Below, in pieces: positions 1 through 8,053 of a stretch of DNA of 64,000 nt. Source of the stretch: Janthinobacterium aquaticum (lineage in GTDB: Bacteria > Pseudomonadota > Gammaproteobacteria > Burkholderiales > Burkholderiaceae_D); the NCBI RefSeq assembly GCF_009208565.1, contig NZ_WFLK01000010.1, positions 124,001 to 188,000 on the forward strand. The letters run 5' to 3'. Every line of letters begins with the position of its first letter. The first letter of the stretch is position 1. The notes beneath the pieces are model-generated. The model was not told where the DNA came from. It did not search any database and saw only the letters and a list, made by a program, of their open reading frames with translations. A program made the translations under genes and the position numbers.

Positions 1-2319
1 TTTTTCACGCGCATGTGGCTGCACCTGGGTACCGCCGTGCTGCTGCTGGTGCTGATACTGGGGCTGGTGTTTTTCGTGGCGCGCCAGATCGCCCTGCCGA
101 TCCGCCGCCTGGCGCGCGTGGCGCAGGAGGTGCGCGAAACGGGCGACCATAGCCTGCGCGCGCAGTGGCACAGTGCTGATGAAATCGGCCGTCTGGTCAG
201 CGCCTTTAACAGCATGCTGCAGCAGCTCGATTTCCAGCGCGTGGCGCAGCAGGAACTGGTGGCGCGCGCCAGCTCGTTCGACGCGCAGCGCCAGCTGGTC
301 GATGCCATCCCGATTCCGCTGATGGTCACCTCGATACCGGATCACCAGGTTCTGCACGCCAACCAGGCCGCGCACGCCTGGCAGCAGGGGCTCGAACGCG
401 ATCCGTGGGTGCGCGGCATGCCGGCCGAAGCCCGCTCGCGCTTTTTCCAGCGCCTCAGCGACCTCGAAGCGGTCGATGAATTCGAGGTGCTGTGGCAAGG
501 CGGCGGCGCGCCCACCTGGGCCTTGATTTCGGCGCGCCTGATCAGCTACCAGGGCCAGCGCGCCGTGCTGTCGACCTTCACGCCAATCAGCCGCATCAAG
601 CTGATGGAGTCGCGCCTGGAACTGTGGGCCAAGGTATTCGAGGCGTCGGCTGAAAGCCTGATCGTGATGGACGCCGACATGCGCATCATGACCGTCAACC
701 AGGCCTTCCGGCGCCACGCGCTGTACGATATGGTGGAACTGATCGGCAAGCGTCCGTCGTTTTTGCTGTCGCCAAAAAACAGCCCCGAGCAGCTCGACAG
801 CCTGCGCCAGACGCTGGCGCGGCGCGGCTACTGGCAGGGCGAAATCTGGATACAGCGCAAGTCGCAGGAAGCCTATCCGGCCTGGCTGGTGATGAACGCG
901 GTACGCGACCTCGATGGCGTGACCACTCACTTTATCGCCAGTTCGCTCGATATCAGCGAACGCAAGGCCAGCGAGCGCCAGATCGAGCACATGGCGCACC
1001 ACGATGCGCTGACCGGCCTGGCCAACCGCCATGTGTCGAACCTGCGCCTGGCCGCCGCGATTGCGCAGGCGCGCCGCAGCGGCGAGAAGGTCGGCGTGCT
1101 GTTCATTGACCTCGACCGCTTCAAGAACGTCAACGACGCGCTGGGCCACCATGTCGGCGACGCGCTGCTGCAGTCGGTCTCGACGCGCTTGCTGCAGTTG
1201 GTGCGCGAAGGCGACACCGTCAGCCGCCTGGGCGGCGACGAATTCGTGGTGATCGTCAATGGCCTCGAGCAGATCGAAGCCATCGAAACGCTGCTTGAAA
1301 CGCGTTTGATACCGGCCATGCGCGCGCCGCACCAGGTAGCCGGCAGCGAGCTGTATGTGTCGTGCAGCGTGGGGGTGGCCATCTACCCGGACCACGGCGC
1401 CGACCTCGATACGCTGATGCGCCACGCCGACGCCGCCATGTACCAGGCCAAGAGCGGCGGACGCGATCATGCACGCATATTTACGCCGCAGCTGCATGAA
1501 GAGCAGTTTCAGCATCTGCACCTGGAAAGCGATCTGCGCCAGGCCATCGACGCCGGCCAGTTGCAGCTGCACTACCAGCCGCGCATCGACGCCAGGAGCG
1601 GCTGCCTGAACGGCGTGGAATGCCTGCTGCGCTGGCAGCATCCGCAGCGCGGCCTGATCATGCCCGACAGCTTTATCGCGCTCGCTGAGGAGTCGGGGCT
1701 GATCGTGCCGATCGGCGCCTGGGTGATACGCGAAGCGTGCCGCCAGCAACTTGCCTGGCGCGCTGCCGGCATCGGCGACATTGCCGTGTCGATCAATCTG
1801 TCGGCGGTGCAGCTGAAAGCCGGCGACCTGCTGGCCACCCTGCGCGAGGTGCTGCAGACGTATCCGGTGACGCCGGGACTGATCGAATTCGAACTGACCG
1901 AATCGACCCTGATGGACAATGCCGAACACACCATCGCCACCCTGCACGCCATCAAGCAGCTGGGCTTTGCACTGGCCATCGACGACTTCGGCACCGGCTA
2001 CTCGAGCCTCAACTACCTGTGCCGCTTCCCGCTCGACAAGCTCAAGATCGACATGGGCTTCGTGCAGCACCTGCACGACTCGCCGCAGGACCTGGCCGTG
2101 ATCAAGGCGATTATCGGCCTCGGTCATACGCTGGGTCTGACGGTCACCGCCGAAGGGGTGGAAAGCGCGCTGGACGTCGAAGCGTTGCGCCGCGCCGGCT
2201 GCGACGAGCTGCAGGGCTATTACCATGCAAGGCCGATGCCGCCGGCGCAGTTCATCGCGTGGCTGGCGCAGGCAGCAGCAGATAACACCATGACGTCAAG
2301 GCACGCGGTTACAACATAA
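1..2319 (+). CDS. Membrane GGDEF/EAL cyclic-di-GMP regulator with HAMP and PAS (5' end outside window)
   Basis: The reading frame is open from the window edge, so the N-terminal sensor part is missing. Counting from the first in-window Met (base 13), one membrane helix (about residues 5-24) leads into a HAMP linker (25-75). Then come two PAS-like segments (about 85-325), a GGDEF domain with an intact GGDEF signature near residue 405, and an EAL domain (about 510-755) with DDFGTGYSS near 657. The EAL signature itself reads ECL near residue 536. The family makes and breaks c-di-GMP at the inner membrane. The intact GGDEF suggests cyclase activity; phosphodiesterase activity is uncertain because of the altered motif. 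It appears to stand alone, since the next gene has its own start region. Confidence 0.93.
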   Translation, partial: FFTRMWLHLGTAVLLLVLILGLVFFVARQIALPIRRLARVAQEVRETGDHSLRAQWHSADEIGRLVSAFNSMLQQLDFQRVAQQELVARASSFDAQRQLVDAIPIPLMVTSIPDHQVLHANQAAHAWQQGLERDPWVRGMPAEARSRFFQRLSDLEAVDEFEVLWQGGGAPTWALISARLISYQGQRAVLSTFTPISRIKLMESRLELWAKVFEASAESLIVMDADMRIMTVNQAFRRHALYDMVELIGKRPSFLLSPKNSPEQLDSLRQTLARRGYWQGEIWIQRKSQEAYPAWLVMNAVRDLDGVTTHFIASSLDISERKASERQIEHMAHHDALTGLANRHVSNLRLAAAIAQARRSGEKVGVLFIDLDRFKNVNDALGHHVGDALLQSVSTRLLQLVREGDTVSRLGGDEFVVIVNGLEQIEAIETLLETRLIPAMRAPHQVAGSELYVSCSVGVAIYPDHGADLDTLMRHADAAMYQAKSGGRDHARIFTPQLHEEQFQHLHLESDLRQAIDAGQLQLHYQPRIDARSGCLNGVECLLRWQHPQRGLIMPDSFIALAEESGLIVPIGAWVIREACRQQLAWRAAGIGDIAVSINLSAVQLKAGDLLATLREVLQTYPVTPGLIEFELTESTLMDNAEHTIATLHAIKQLGFALAIDDFGTGYSSLNYLCRFPLDKLKIDMGFVQHLHDSPQDLAVIKAIIGLGHTLGLTVTAEGVESALDVEALRRAGCDELQGYYHARPMPPAQFIAWLAQAAADNTMTSRHAVTT

Positions 2320-2401
2320 ATTGATCTGCCTCAAAGAAATGCACCCGTGCTGCGCCTATGCTGACAGTTCTCCGTGGCAATAACGAGAAAGGCGGCGCAG
2401 C

Positions 2402-2704
2402 ATGTGCGATGGCAGGCAGGTCGATCCACAGTTATTCCGGCCCGATATTCCGGCCCGGCTCGACATGCGCACCGCCGCACTGGTCGAGCATGCGCTGGCG
2501 CTGCAGGAAATGGCCGGTACCGGCGCCGCGGCGCTGTTCCTGCATTGCCATGACGTGCCGCTGGCCACCGCGCTGCGCGTGCTGGGCGCAGGCCCGCGCC
2601 GCCACGACTGCGCGCCGCATCTGTATGCGCGCCTGCGCCCGCGCAGCGGCAAGAGCGGCGCGGCGCAAGGCATGCCGATACCGATACCGATATCGGCGCG
2701 CTGA
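2402..2704 (+). CDS. Small hypothetical protein
   Basis: A 100-residue frame opens with ATG just after a purine-rich stretch (GAGAAAGGCGG) that can serve as a ribosome site. It ends 46 bases before the RpiR-type regulator. The sequence (MCDGRQVDPQLF...) matches no family I recognise and has no signal peptide or membrane helix. The 3' end contains a short CCGATA hexanucleotide repeat coding for MPIPIPIS, so the tail may be slippage-prone. The same stretch is also open in the frame of the downstream regulator, so the gene could be spurious; ribosome site and spacing favour a real one. Confidence 0.5.
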   Translation: MCDGRQVDPQLFRPDIPARLDMRTAALVEHALALQEMAGTGAAALFLHCHDVPLATALRVLGAGPRRHDCAPHLYARLRPRSGKSGAAQGMPIPIPISAR

Positions 2705-2750
2705 CGATTGCTGTACCATCGCCGCACACCATCAAGCAAGGACCAAGGCG

Positions 2751-3617
2751 ATGCAGGCAGACCACCCCAGCGACCGGCATGCGGCGCTACTGGCGCAGAT
2801 CAAAACCCATTATGCGCAATGGAGCCCGCAGTTCCAGACGGGCGCACGCTACCTGGTCGACCATCCCGACGAAATCGCCACCTCCTCGATGCGCACGATT
2901 GCCATGCGCGCGCAGGTGCAGTCGGCCGCGCTGGTGCGGCTGGCGCAGCAATTGGGCTTTGACGGCTGGCCGGCATTGAAGACGATTTTTGTCGAGCGCC
3001 TGCATGGCGCTCCGGCGCGCTATGCCGACAAGGCCGGTGCGCTGGCGGGCAAGGCACCGCAGCTGGTCGAGGAAGTGTTTGCGGTCCAGCAGCGCAACCT
3101 GGCCGCCACCGGGCATGCGAGCGGCACCGCGCTGCAGGCGGCGGCGATACTGCTGGAGGCAGCCAGCCGCGTGCACGTGGCCGGCTTTCGCGCCGCCCAT
3201 CCGATTGCCTATACGCTGCATTATCTGTACCGGCTGCTGCGCCCCGGCGTGCAGCTGATAACGGGCCAGGGCGGCACGCTGGAGATGGACCTGCGCGCCC
3301 TGCTGCCCGGTGAAGCGGTAGTAGTGGCCAGCTTTGCGCCCTACTCCAGCGAAGCGCTGAAGGTGGCGCAGGCAGCGCGCCAGGCCGGCTGCACGCTGGT
3401 GGCCATCAGCGACAGCACGGTCTCGCCACTGGCGCTGCAGGCCGACGCCAGCATCGTCATTGCGGTCGACAGCCCCTCGTTTTTTCCGTCCATCGTGGCC
3501 GGCGTGGCAGCTGCTGAAAGCCTGGCCGAACTGCTGGTGGCACGCGCCGGGGAAGCCGGTGTGCAGGCGCTTGATCAGGCAGAGACGCAGTTGCGGGCCA
3601 GTGGCGCGTATGCCTGA
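2751..3617 (+). CDS. MurR/RpiR family transcriptional regulator
   Basis: The 288-residue product has an N-terminal HTH of the RpiR type (residues about 5-80, with the typical SSMRTIAMRAQVQSAALVRLAQQLGF-like core cut here for length) and a C-terminal SIS sugar-phosphate-binding domain (about 120-255). The start at 2751 follows AAGGACCAAGGCG and gives the usual family length; an upstream in-frame ATG at 2358 would add an unrelated tail. These regulators sense phosphosugars or related metabolites in the cytoplasm. No sugar gene lies beside it, so the ligand and target genes cannot be read from context. Confidence 0.85.
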   Translation: MQADHPSDRHAALLAQIKTHYAQWSPQFQTGARYLVDHPDEIATSSMRTIAMRAQVQSAALVRLAQQLGFDGWPALKTIFVERLHGAPARYADKAGALAGKAPQLVEEVFAVQQRNLAATGHASGTALQAAAILLEAASRVHVAGFRAAHPIAYTLHYLYRLLRPGVQLITGQGGTLEMDLRALLPGEAVVVASFAPYSSEALKVAQAARQAGCTLVAISDSTVSPLALQADASIVIAVDSPSFFPSIVAGVAAAESLAELLVARAGEAGVQALDQAETQLRASGAYA

Positions 3618-3670
3618 TTTATGCGACATTACGGAGCCCCTGTCTACAAGGAAAACTCCTGGCAAACCAG

Positions 3671-3772
3671 GTAGGTCGGATTAGCCGGGCCGCGCAGGCC
3701 GCATAGCGGCGTAAGCCGACAATATCTGCTGCCGATTGTCGGATTACGCGCTTGCGCGCTAATCCGACCTAC
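3671..3772. repeat. Family A BIME-like palindromic repeat, copy 1
   Basis: The 102-base element starts GTAGGTCGGATTA and ends TAATCCGACCTAC. It holds two head-to-head hairpin units, each closed by GTCGGATTA/TAATCCGAC-type arms. Three other copies lie at 29618, 41113 and 60495. The stretch just left of it (AAGGAAAACTCCTGGCAAACC) also occurs, inverted, beside copy 2. The element overlaps the last codon of the ygiW-like gene and separates it from the convergent rpiR-type gene. Confidence 0.9.
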
Positions 3773-4176
3773 GGCGCGATCACGATCTGCTTGACGTCCA
3801 GCGTCGATTCGCCAAACGTCTCCTTGTCGAATTCACCGGTCAGTTCGACCAGCGTGGTGTGGTCGATCTTGACGCCCGCAGGAAAACGCTTGGCGTCGAT
3901 TTCCACGGTGATCTTGCCGCTGGCGTCGGCAAATTCGTATTCCTCGCCGCCTTTGTGATTGAGCAGCTTGCCTTTCAATTTCACGTATTGATCGTCCTTG
4001 CCTTTGGCGAGCAAGTCCTTGGCCGTCATCAACGGCACGCTTGATGGACCGGCATAGCCGGCGGGCGCCGCCGTGGCGGCGTTCGATGGGCCGCTGTAGC
4101 CGCCGGCCTGCGCAAATGCATACGCCGAGCCGGCCAGCAACAGGGTCGCGGTGGAGATGGTGAGCAGCTTTTTCAT
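3769..4176 (-). CDS. ygiW: YgiW/YdeI-family periplasmic OB-fold protein (BOF)
   Basis: The 135-residue protein has a signal peptide (about residues 1-22, ending AYAFA) and then a BOF-type OB fold with the PLMTAKDLLAKGKDDQYVKLKG and GKITVEIDAKRF-like elements typical of YgiW. In enterobacteria the family is periplasmic and stress-linked (cationic stress, peroxide), and it sits beside qseBC; here it is the last gene of the same kind of locus. A 70-base gap to the kinase gene carries its own candidate QseB/PmrA box. The stop codon TAG (complement of 3769-3771) lies inside repeat A copy 1. Symbol assigned by family and context. Confidence 0.88.
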   Translation of the reverse strand: MKKLLTISTATLLLAGSAYAFAQAGGYSGPSNAATAAPAGYAGPSSVPLMTAKDLLAKGKDDQYVKLKGKLLNHKGGEEYEFADASGKITVEIDAKRFPAGVKIDHTTLVELTGEFDKETFGESTLDVKQIVIAP

Positions 4177-4221
4177 GGTCAGTCCTCAAGTGGTGGTGTG
4201 AGGCCATTACACCGGGCCGAC

Positions 4222-4238
4222 ATTAACTGTATCTTAAG
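4222..4238 (-). promoter_or_regulatory. Candidate QseB/PmrA-type box upstream of ygiW
   Basis: Read on the minus strand this is CTTAAG-ATACA-GTTAAT, two TTAA half-sites spaced by five bases, the arrangement known for PmrA/QseB boxes. It lies 46 bases upstream of the ygiW-like start. A sibling site with the same CTTAAG-ATAC core lies upstream of the response-regulator gene at 6332. Confidence 0.5.
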
Positions 4239-4246
4239 GAGCGGAC

Positions 4247-5605
4247 CTAAGGTGCACCAGGCCAGTCTAGCGACACGCCCAGCCCGCGCCCATCGAGTCC
4301 GACGCCAAAGGCCAGCGTTACGCCATGCAGCTCTGCGATGCGCCGCACGATCGACAGCCCCAGCCCGCTGCCGCCACTTGGCTGACCCAGCACGCGAAAA
4401 AATCGCTCGCTCAGGCGCTGGCGGCTGGCCGCATCGACCCCGGGACCATCGTCGCGCACCACGATGCGGCTGCGTCTGCCCTCGCGATACGCGGCCACCT
4501 GCACGCGGCTGCCGGCCGGGCAGTAGCGCAGCGCATTGTCAACCAGGTTGCGCAGCATAATACCCAGCATGGCCGGCTCGGCCTCGATGCTCTCAAGCCG
4601 GCAGTCGACCGTCAAGGTCACGCCGCGCTGCGCCGCTTCGGCCGCATGTGCGGCCAACAGCCGCTCTAACAATGGCGCCAACGGCACCGCTTCGGTGGCC
4701 AGCTGGCCGCGCGCCAGCGGGTCGAGCCGCGCCAGCGTCAGCAGGCTGTCGACCAGTGCCGTAACGCGTGCGATATCGGTGCGCAGCTTGCCAAACGGTG
4801 CGGCCAGTTCGGGATGCTGGCGCTGCAGCAGCTGCACATGCATATGCAGGCCAGCGAGCGGCGTGCGCAGTTCGTGCGCGGCGTCTGCTGTAAAGCGGCG
4901 CTCGGCCTGCAGCGCATCGTCCAGGCGCGTCAGCACGCCGTTCAGCGACTGCACGATGGGCAGCAGTTCGCGCGGCTGGCCGGCGATGTCGACCAGTGCC
5001 AGGTCCTGCGGCGTCTTGCCGGCAATCGCACCGGCCGTCTGGCGCAGCGGCCGCAGCACGCGCCCGATCAGCAACCAGCACGCCAGCGCCAGCACGCCGA
5101 GAAACACCAGTACCGGCAGCCACAGATGCTCGGCCAATTCTTCGAGGATATCGAGGCGCTTGCTGTGGCGCTGGCCCACCTGCACTTCGAACTGGCGCGC
5201 TTCGTCGCGCACCACGAATACGCGCCAGCGGCGCTGATCGACTGTGGTATCGGCAAAGCCGTCCTGCTTCTCAAAGTCGCTGACAAACGGCACGCGCGGC
5301 GCACCGCGCGTGCGCTGCAGCACGCGTCCCTTGACGACAATCTGGTACTGCATGTCGACCTTGCGCTCGGGCCCGTCGCCAGGGTGCGCTTGCGCCAGCA
5401 GGCCGCGCTCATCCCAGTCGGTGGTGGCGGCCAGGATCATGTAGCCCGATTCCTCCAGCGCGTCGTCAAACACTTCGGCCGTTTCATGCCAGGCGATCAC
5501 CGTGATGACCGACAGGCAGGCCAGCCACAGCACCACGCTGGCCGCCACGATGGTGGCCAGCAGGCGCCGCCGCAGCGACCAGTGGCCGCTACTCTTCGCT
5601 GCCAT
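4247..5605 (-). CDS. qseC: QseC-like sensor histidine kinase
   Basis: The 452-residue inner-membrane kinase has TM1 near residues 15-38, a periplasmic sensor region of about 125 residues, TM2 near 160-180, a HisKA domain with the phospho-acceptor box AHELRTPL (about residue 245), and an ATPase domain with N box NLVDNALRYCP, G1 DDGPGVD and G2 GSGLGLSI. The ATG at 5605 overlaps the regulator gene by 17 bases; the longer reading from 5611 uses TTG. Gene order regulator-kinase-YgiW matches enterobacterial qseBC-ygiW, hence the symbol. The signal sensed cannot be read from the sequence. Confidence 0.88.
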   Translation of the reverse strand: MAAKSSGHWSLRRRLLATIVAASVVLWLACLSVITVIAWHETAEVFDDALEESGYMILAATTDWDERGLLAQAHPGDGPERKVDMQYQIVVKGRVLQRTRGAPRVPFVSDFEKQDGFADTTVDQRRWRVFVVRDEARQFEVQVGQRHSKRLDILEELAEHLWLPVLVFLGVLALACWLLIGRVLRPLRQTAGAIAGKTPQDLALVDIAGQPRELLPIVQSLNGVLTRLDDALQAERRFTADAAHELRTPLAGLHMHVQLLQRQHPELAAPFGKLRTDIARVTALVDSLLTLARLDPLARGQLATEAVPLAPLLERLLAAHAAEAAQRGVTLTVDCRLESIEAEPAMLGIMLRNLVDNALRYCPAGSRVQVAAYREGRRSRIVVRDDGPGVDAASRQRLSERFFRVLGQPSGGSGLGLSIVRRIAELHGVTLAFGVGLDGRGLGVSLDWPGAP

Positions 5606-6263
5606 CTTCAACCGCCAGGCGGTAACCCAGGCCGCGCACGGTCACGATGCGTTCGGCACCGAACTTCTTGCGCAGATGATGGATATGCACTTCGATGGCG
5701 TTGCTCTCGACCTCCTCGCCCCAGCCATACAGCGCTTCCTCGATCTGCGCGCGCGACACGATGCTGTTTTTGCGCAGCAGCAGCGCATGCAGCACATGGT
5801 ATTCGCGCGCCGTCAGCGCCACGCTCTGCCCATGCAGGCTGGCCTGGCGGCTTTCGCTGTTCAGGCTGATCGCGCCATGCACCAGCGCATTGCTGGGCGC
5901 ACTGGCGCCGCGCCGCACGGCAGCGCGGATGCGCGCCGACATTTCTTCCAGCTCGAACGGCTTGACCAGGTAATCGTCGGCACCCAGGTCGAGTCCTTCG
6001 ACGCGGTCGGCCAGCGCGTTATAGGCGGTGATGATAATCACTGGCACTGCGTTGCCAGCCGCGCGCAGTTGCGCCAGCAGCGCGTCGCCGCTCAAGCCGG
6101 GCAGGCCGCGGTCGAGCAGCACGCAATCATAGTGATGCGTCATCAGCGCCGTCTGCGCAGAGTCGCCGCGCTCGACCCAGTCGACCGCGTGCTGGTCCAG
6201 CCGCAGCCAGGCCAGGATGGTTTCGCCCAGGGAGTGATCGTCTTCAGCCAGCAGTATGCGCAT
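5589..6263 (-). CDS. qseB: OmpR-family response regulator, QseB/PmrA-like
   Basis: The 224-residue protein has a receiver domain with acidic pocket E7-D8-D9, phospho-acceptor D51 (VLLDRGLPG) and the conserved VKPFE lysine. A winged-helix DNA-binding domain follows, ending VRGLGYRL. It is the first gene of the minus-strand regulator-kinase-YgiW operon and would be phosphorylated by the adjacent kinase. A CTTAAG-based box 70 bases upstream suggests self-regulation. Confidence 0.9.
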   Translation of the reverse strand: MRILLAEDDHSLGETILAWLRLDQHAVDWVERGDSAQTALMTHHYDCVLLDRGLPGLSGDALLAQLRAAGNAVPVIIITAYNALADRVEGLDLGADDYLVKPFELEEMSARIRAAVRRGASAPSNALVHGAISLNSESRQASLHGQSVALTAREYHVLHALLLRKNSIVSRAQIEEALYGWGEEVESNAIEVHIHHLRKKFGAERIVTVRGLGYRLAVEDGSEE

Positions 6264-6331
6264 GAGTTTATGTTTTTGTAGGGAGCCGTCAGTATGGCGG
6301 AAATTGCCGAAGATGAGTCTGCAGCGCCAGC

Positions 6332-6348
6332 ATGAAGCGTATCTTAAG
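6332..6348 (-). promoter_or_regulatory. Candidate QseB/PmrA-type box upstream of qseB-like gene
   Basis: On the minus strand the site reads CTTAAG-ATACG-CTTCAT. It shares the CTTAAG-ATAC core, spacing and orientation with the site upstream of the ygiW-like gene. It lies about 70 bases before the regulator start, a normal distance for an activator site. Confidence 0.5.
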
Positions 6349-6363
6349 AGAAAATTCGTTTGA

Positions 6364-6420
6364 TGTATTTAATTTTAAAATACAACATTTGTTGTTTTAG
6401 GTAATATCTTTCCCTATACT
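6364..6420 (+). promoter_or_regulatory. Promoter with overlapping palindromes for the aminotransferase gene
   Basis: A sigma-70 promoter is readable: -35 TTGTTT (6392-6397), 17-base spacer, -10 TATACT (6415-6420). Overlapping and upstream are two perfect inverted repeats: ACAACA-TT-TGTTGT (6382-6395), which covers the -35, and TGTATTT-N7-AAATACA (6364-6384). The arrangement looks like repressor operators, but the regulator is unknown. Confidence 0.6.
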
Positions 6421-6447
6421 GGCCACTCCCCACCCGCGAGAGCCACC

Positions 6448-7770
6448 ATGAGCCATGTCTTCCACCGCAGCCTGACTGCTGCCTACCCTGTCGCCGTCGG
6501 CGGCGACGGCCCCTACCTGATCGACGCCAGCGGCAAGCGCTACCTGGACGCCTGCGGCGGCGCCGCCGTATCATGCCTGGGTCACTCCGACGCAGCCGTG
6601 ATTGCCGCCGTGCAGCAGCAGGTGGGCCAGCTGGCATATGCCCACAGTTCGTTTTTCACGACCGAACCGATGGAGGCGCTGGCCGACTTCCTGGTGGCAC
6701 GTGCACCTGAAGGCATCGACAGCGTGTATTTCGTCTCCGGCGGCTCGGAAGCGGTGGAAAGCGCACTCAAACTGGCGCGCCAGTATTTTGTCGAACGCGG
6801 CCAGCCGCAGCGCCGCCATATCATCGCGCGCCGCCAGAGCTATCACGGCAATACGCTGGGCGCGCTGGCCACCGGCGGCAACGCCTGGCGCCGCCAGCAG
6901 TTCGCGCCGCTGCTGATTGATGTCAGCCGTGTGTCGCCCTGCTACGCCTACCGCAACCAGCAGCCCGGTGAAACCGATGCGCATTACGTGGCACGCCTCG
7001 GACGGGAACTGGAACAGCAGATCAACGAACTGGGGGCCGAGAATGTGATGGCCTTTATCGCCGAACCGGTGGTGGGCGCCACGTCCGGCGCCGTGCCGGC
7101 AGTAAGCGGCTACCTGCGCCAGATGCGCGATATCTGCCAGCGCCACGGCATCCTGCTGATCCTCGACGAAGTCATGTGCGGCATGGGCCGTACCGGCACC
7201 CTGTTCGCCTGCGAACACGATGGCGTGACGGCCGACCTGATCTGCATTGCCAAGGGCCTGGGCGCCGGCTACCAGGCTATCGGCGCGGTGATGGTGTCGG
7301 CAGCGATCCGCGACACCATCCGTGATGGCAGCGGCTTTTTCCAGCATGGCCACACCTATATCGGCCACGCCACCGCCTGCGCCGCCGCACTGGCCGTGCA
7401 GCAGCAGATCGAACAGCGCGACCTGCTGGCCAATGTGCGCGCCATGGGCGATCTGCTGCAGCAGCGGCTGCGCCAGCGCTTCGACACGCACGCGCATGTG
7501 GGCGATATTCGTGGCCGCGGCCTGTTTGTCGGCATCGAACTGGTGCAGGACCGCGCCAGCAAACAGCCTTTCGACCCTGCGCTACGCCTGCACGCGCGCA
7601 TTAAATCGCGCGCCATGCAGGCCGGCCTGATGTGCTACCCGATGGGCGGCACCATCGACGGCCAGCACGGCGACCATGTGCTGCTGGCGCCGCCATATAT
7701 TATCGACAGCCGCCACGTCGATGAAATCGTCGACAAGTTGGGCATGGCGATCGATGCCTGCCTGCAGTAG
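6448..7770 (+). CDS. Class III PLP-dependent aminotransferase
   Basis: The 440-residue cytoplasmic enzyme is of normal class III length. It carries the PLP site: the VSGGSEAVESALKLARQY segment for phosphate binding, LILDEVMCGMGRTG with the cofactor-contacting Asp, and the Schiff-base Lys269 in IAKGLGAGYQ. The family moves amino groups between omega-amino acids or amines and keto acids (beta-alanine, taurine, GABA, putrescine types). The substrate cannot be assigned from sequence alone. It is a single gene with its own palindrome-bearing promoter, and it converges on the PAAR gene 6 bases away. Confidence 0.9.
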   Translation: MSHVFHRSLTAAYPVAVGGDGPYLIDASGKRYLDACGGAAVSCLGHSDAAVIAAVQQQVGQLAYAHSSFFTTEPMEALADFLVARAPEGIDSVYFVSGGSEAVESALKLARQYFVERGQPQRRHIIARRQSYHGNTLGALATGGNAWRRQQFAPLLIDVSRVSPCYAYRNQQPGETDAHYVARLGRELEQQINELGAENVMAFIAEPVVGATSGAVPAVSGYLRQMRDICQRHGILLILDEVMCGMGRTGTLFACEHDGVTADLICIAKGLGAGYQAIGAVMVSAAIRDTIRDGSGFFQHGHTYIGHATACAAALAVQQQIEQRDLLANVRAMGDLLQQRLRQRFDTHAHVGDIRGRGLFVGIELVQDRASKQPFDPALRLHARIKSRAMQAGLMCYPMGGTIDGQHGDHVLLAPPYIIDSRHVDEIVDKLGMAIDACLQ

Positions 7771-7776
7771 CGAGCA

Positions 7777-8040
7777 TCAGCCGCGCCCGCTGCTGCCGAC
7801 GGTGGAAATCAGGCTGGCGCCGCAGCTGGTCTTGTGGCCTTCAAAGGCCACCGGCACGCCATCGATCAGCACCTGCGGATCGCCTTCGACAATCACGCAG
7901 CGCTCATGCCCACGTAGTGGGCATACGCAGGCGTCGCCCTTGCGCGCCACGGCTACCCCCAGCACCGTACTGGCAGGCGACGCCGCCACCACTTTGCCGC
8001 CATGGCTGGTCGGATCATTCAAACGGATGACGCCGCGCAT
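7777..8040 (-). CDS. PAAR-domain protein (T6SS spike tip)
   Basis: The 87-residue protein starts MRGVIRLNDPTSHGG and carries the repeated PAAR motifs and Cys/His residues (CVCPLRGHERC, HKTSCG) that form the metal-bound cone tip on VgrG trimers. The start is set by GGGGAGGCAGT directly before ATG; a longer frame upstream only antisense-reads or shadows the neighbour. It is the last gene of the tssF-tssG-vgrG-tle3 block, 13 bases after the adaptor-like gene. It likely caps the VgrG made here. Confidence 0.93.
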   Translation of the reverse strand: MRGVIRLNDPTSHGGKVVAASPASTVLGVAVARKGDACVCPLRGHERCVIVEGDPQVLIDGVPVAFEGHKTSCGASLISTVGSSGRG

Positions 8041-8053
8041 ACTGCCTCCCCTG

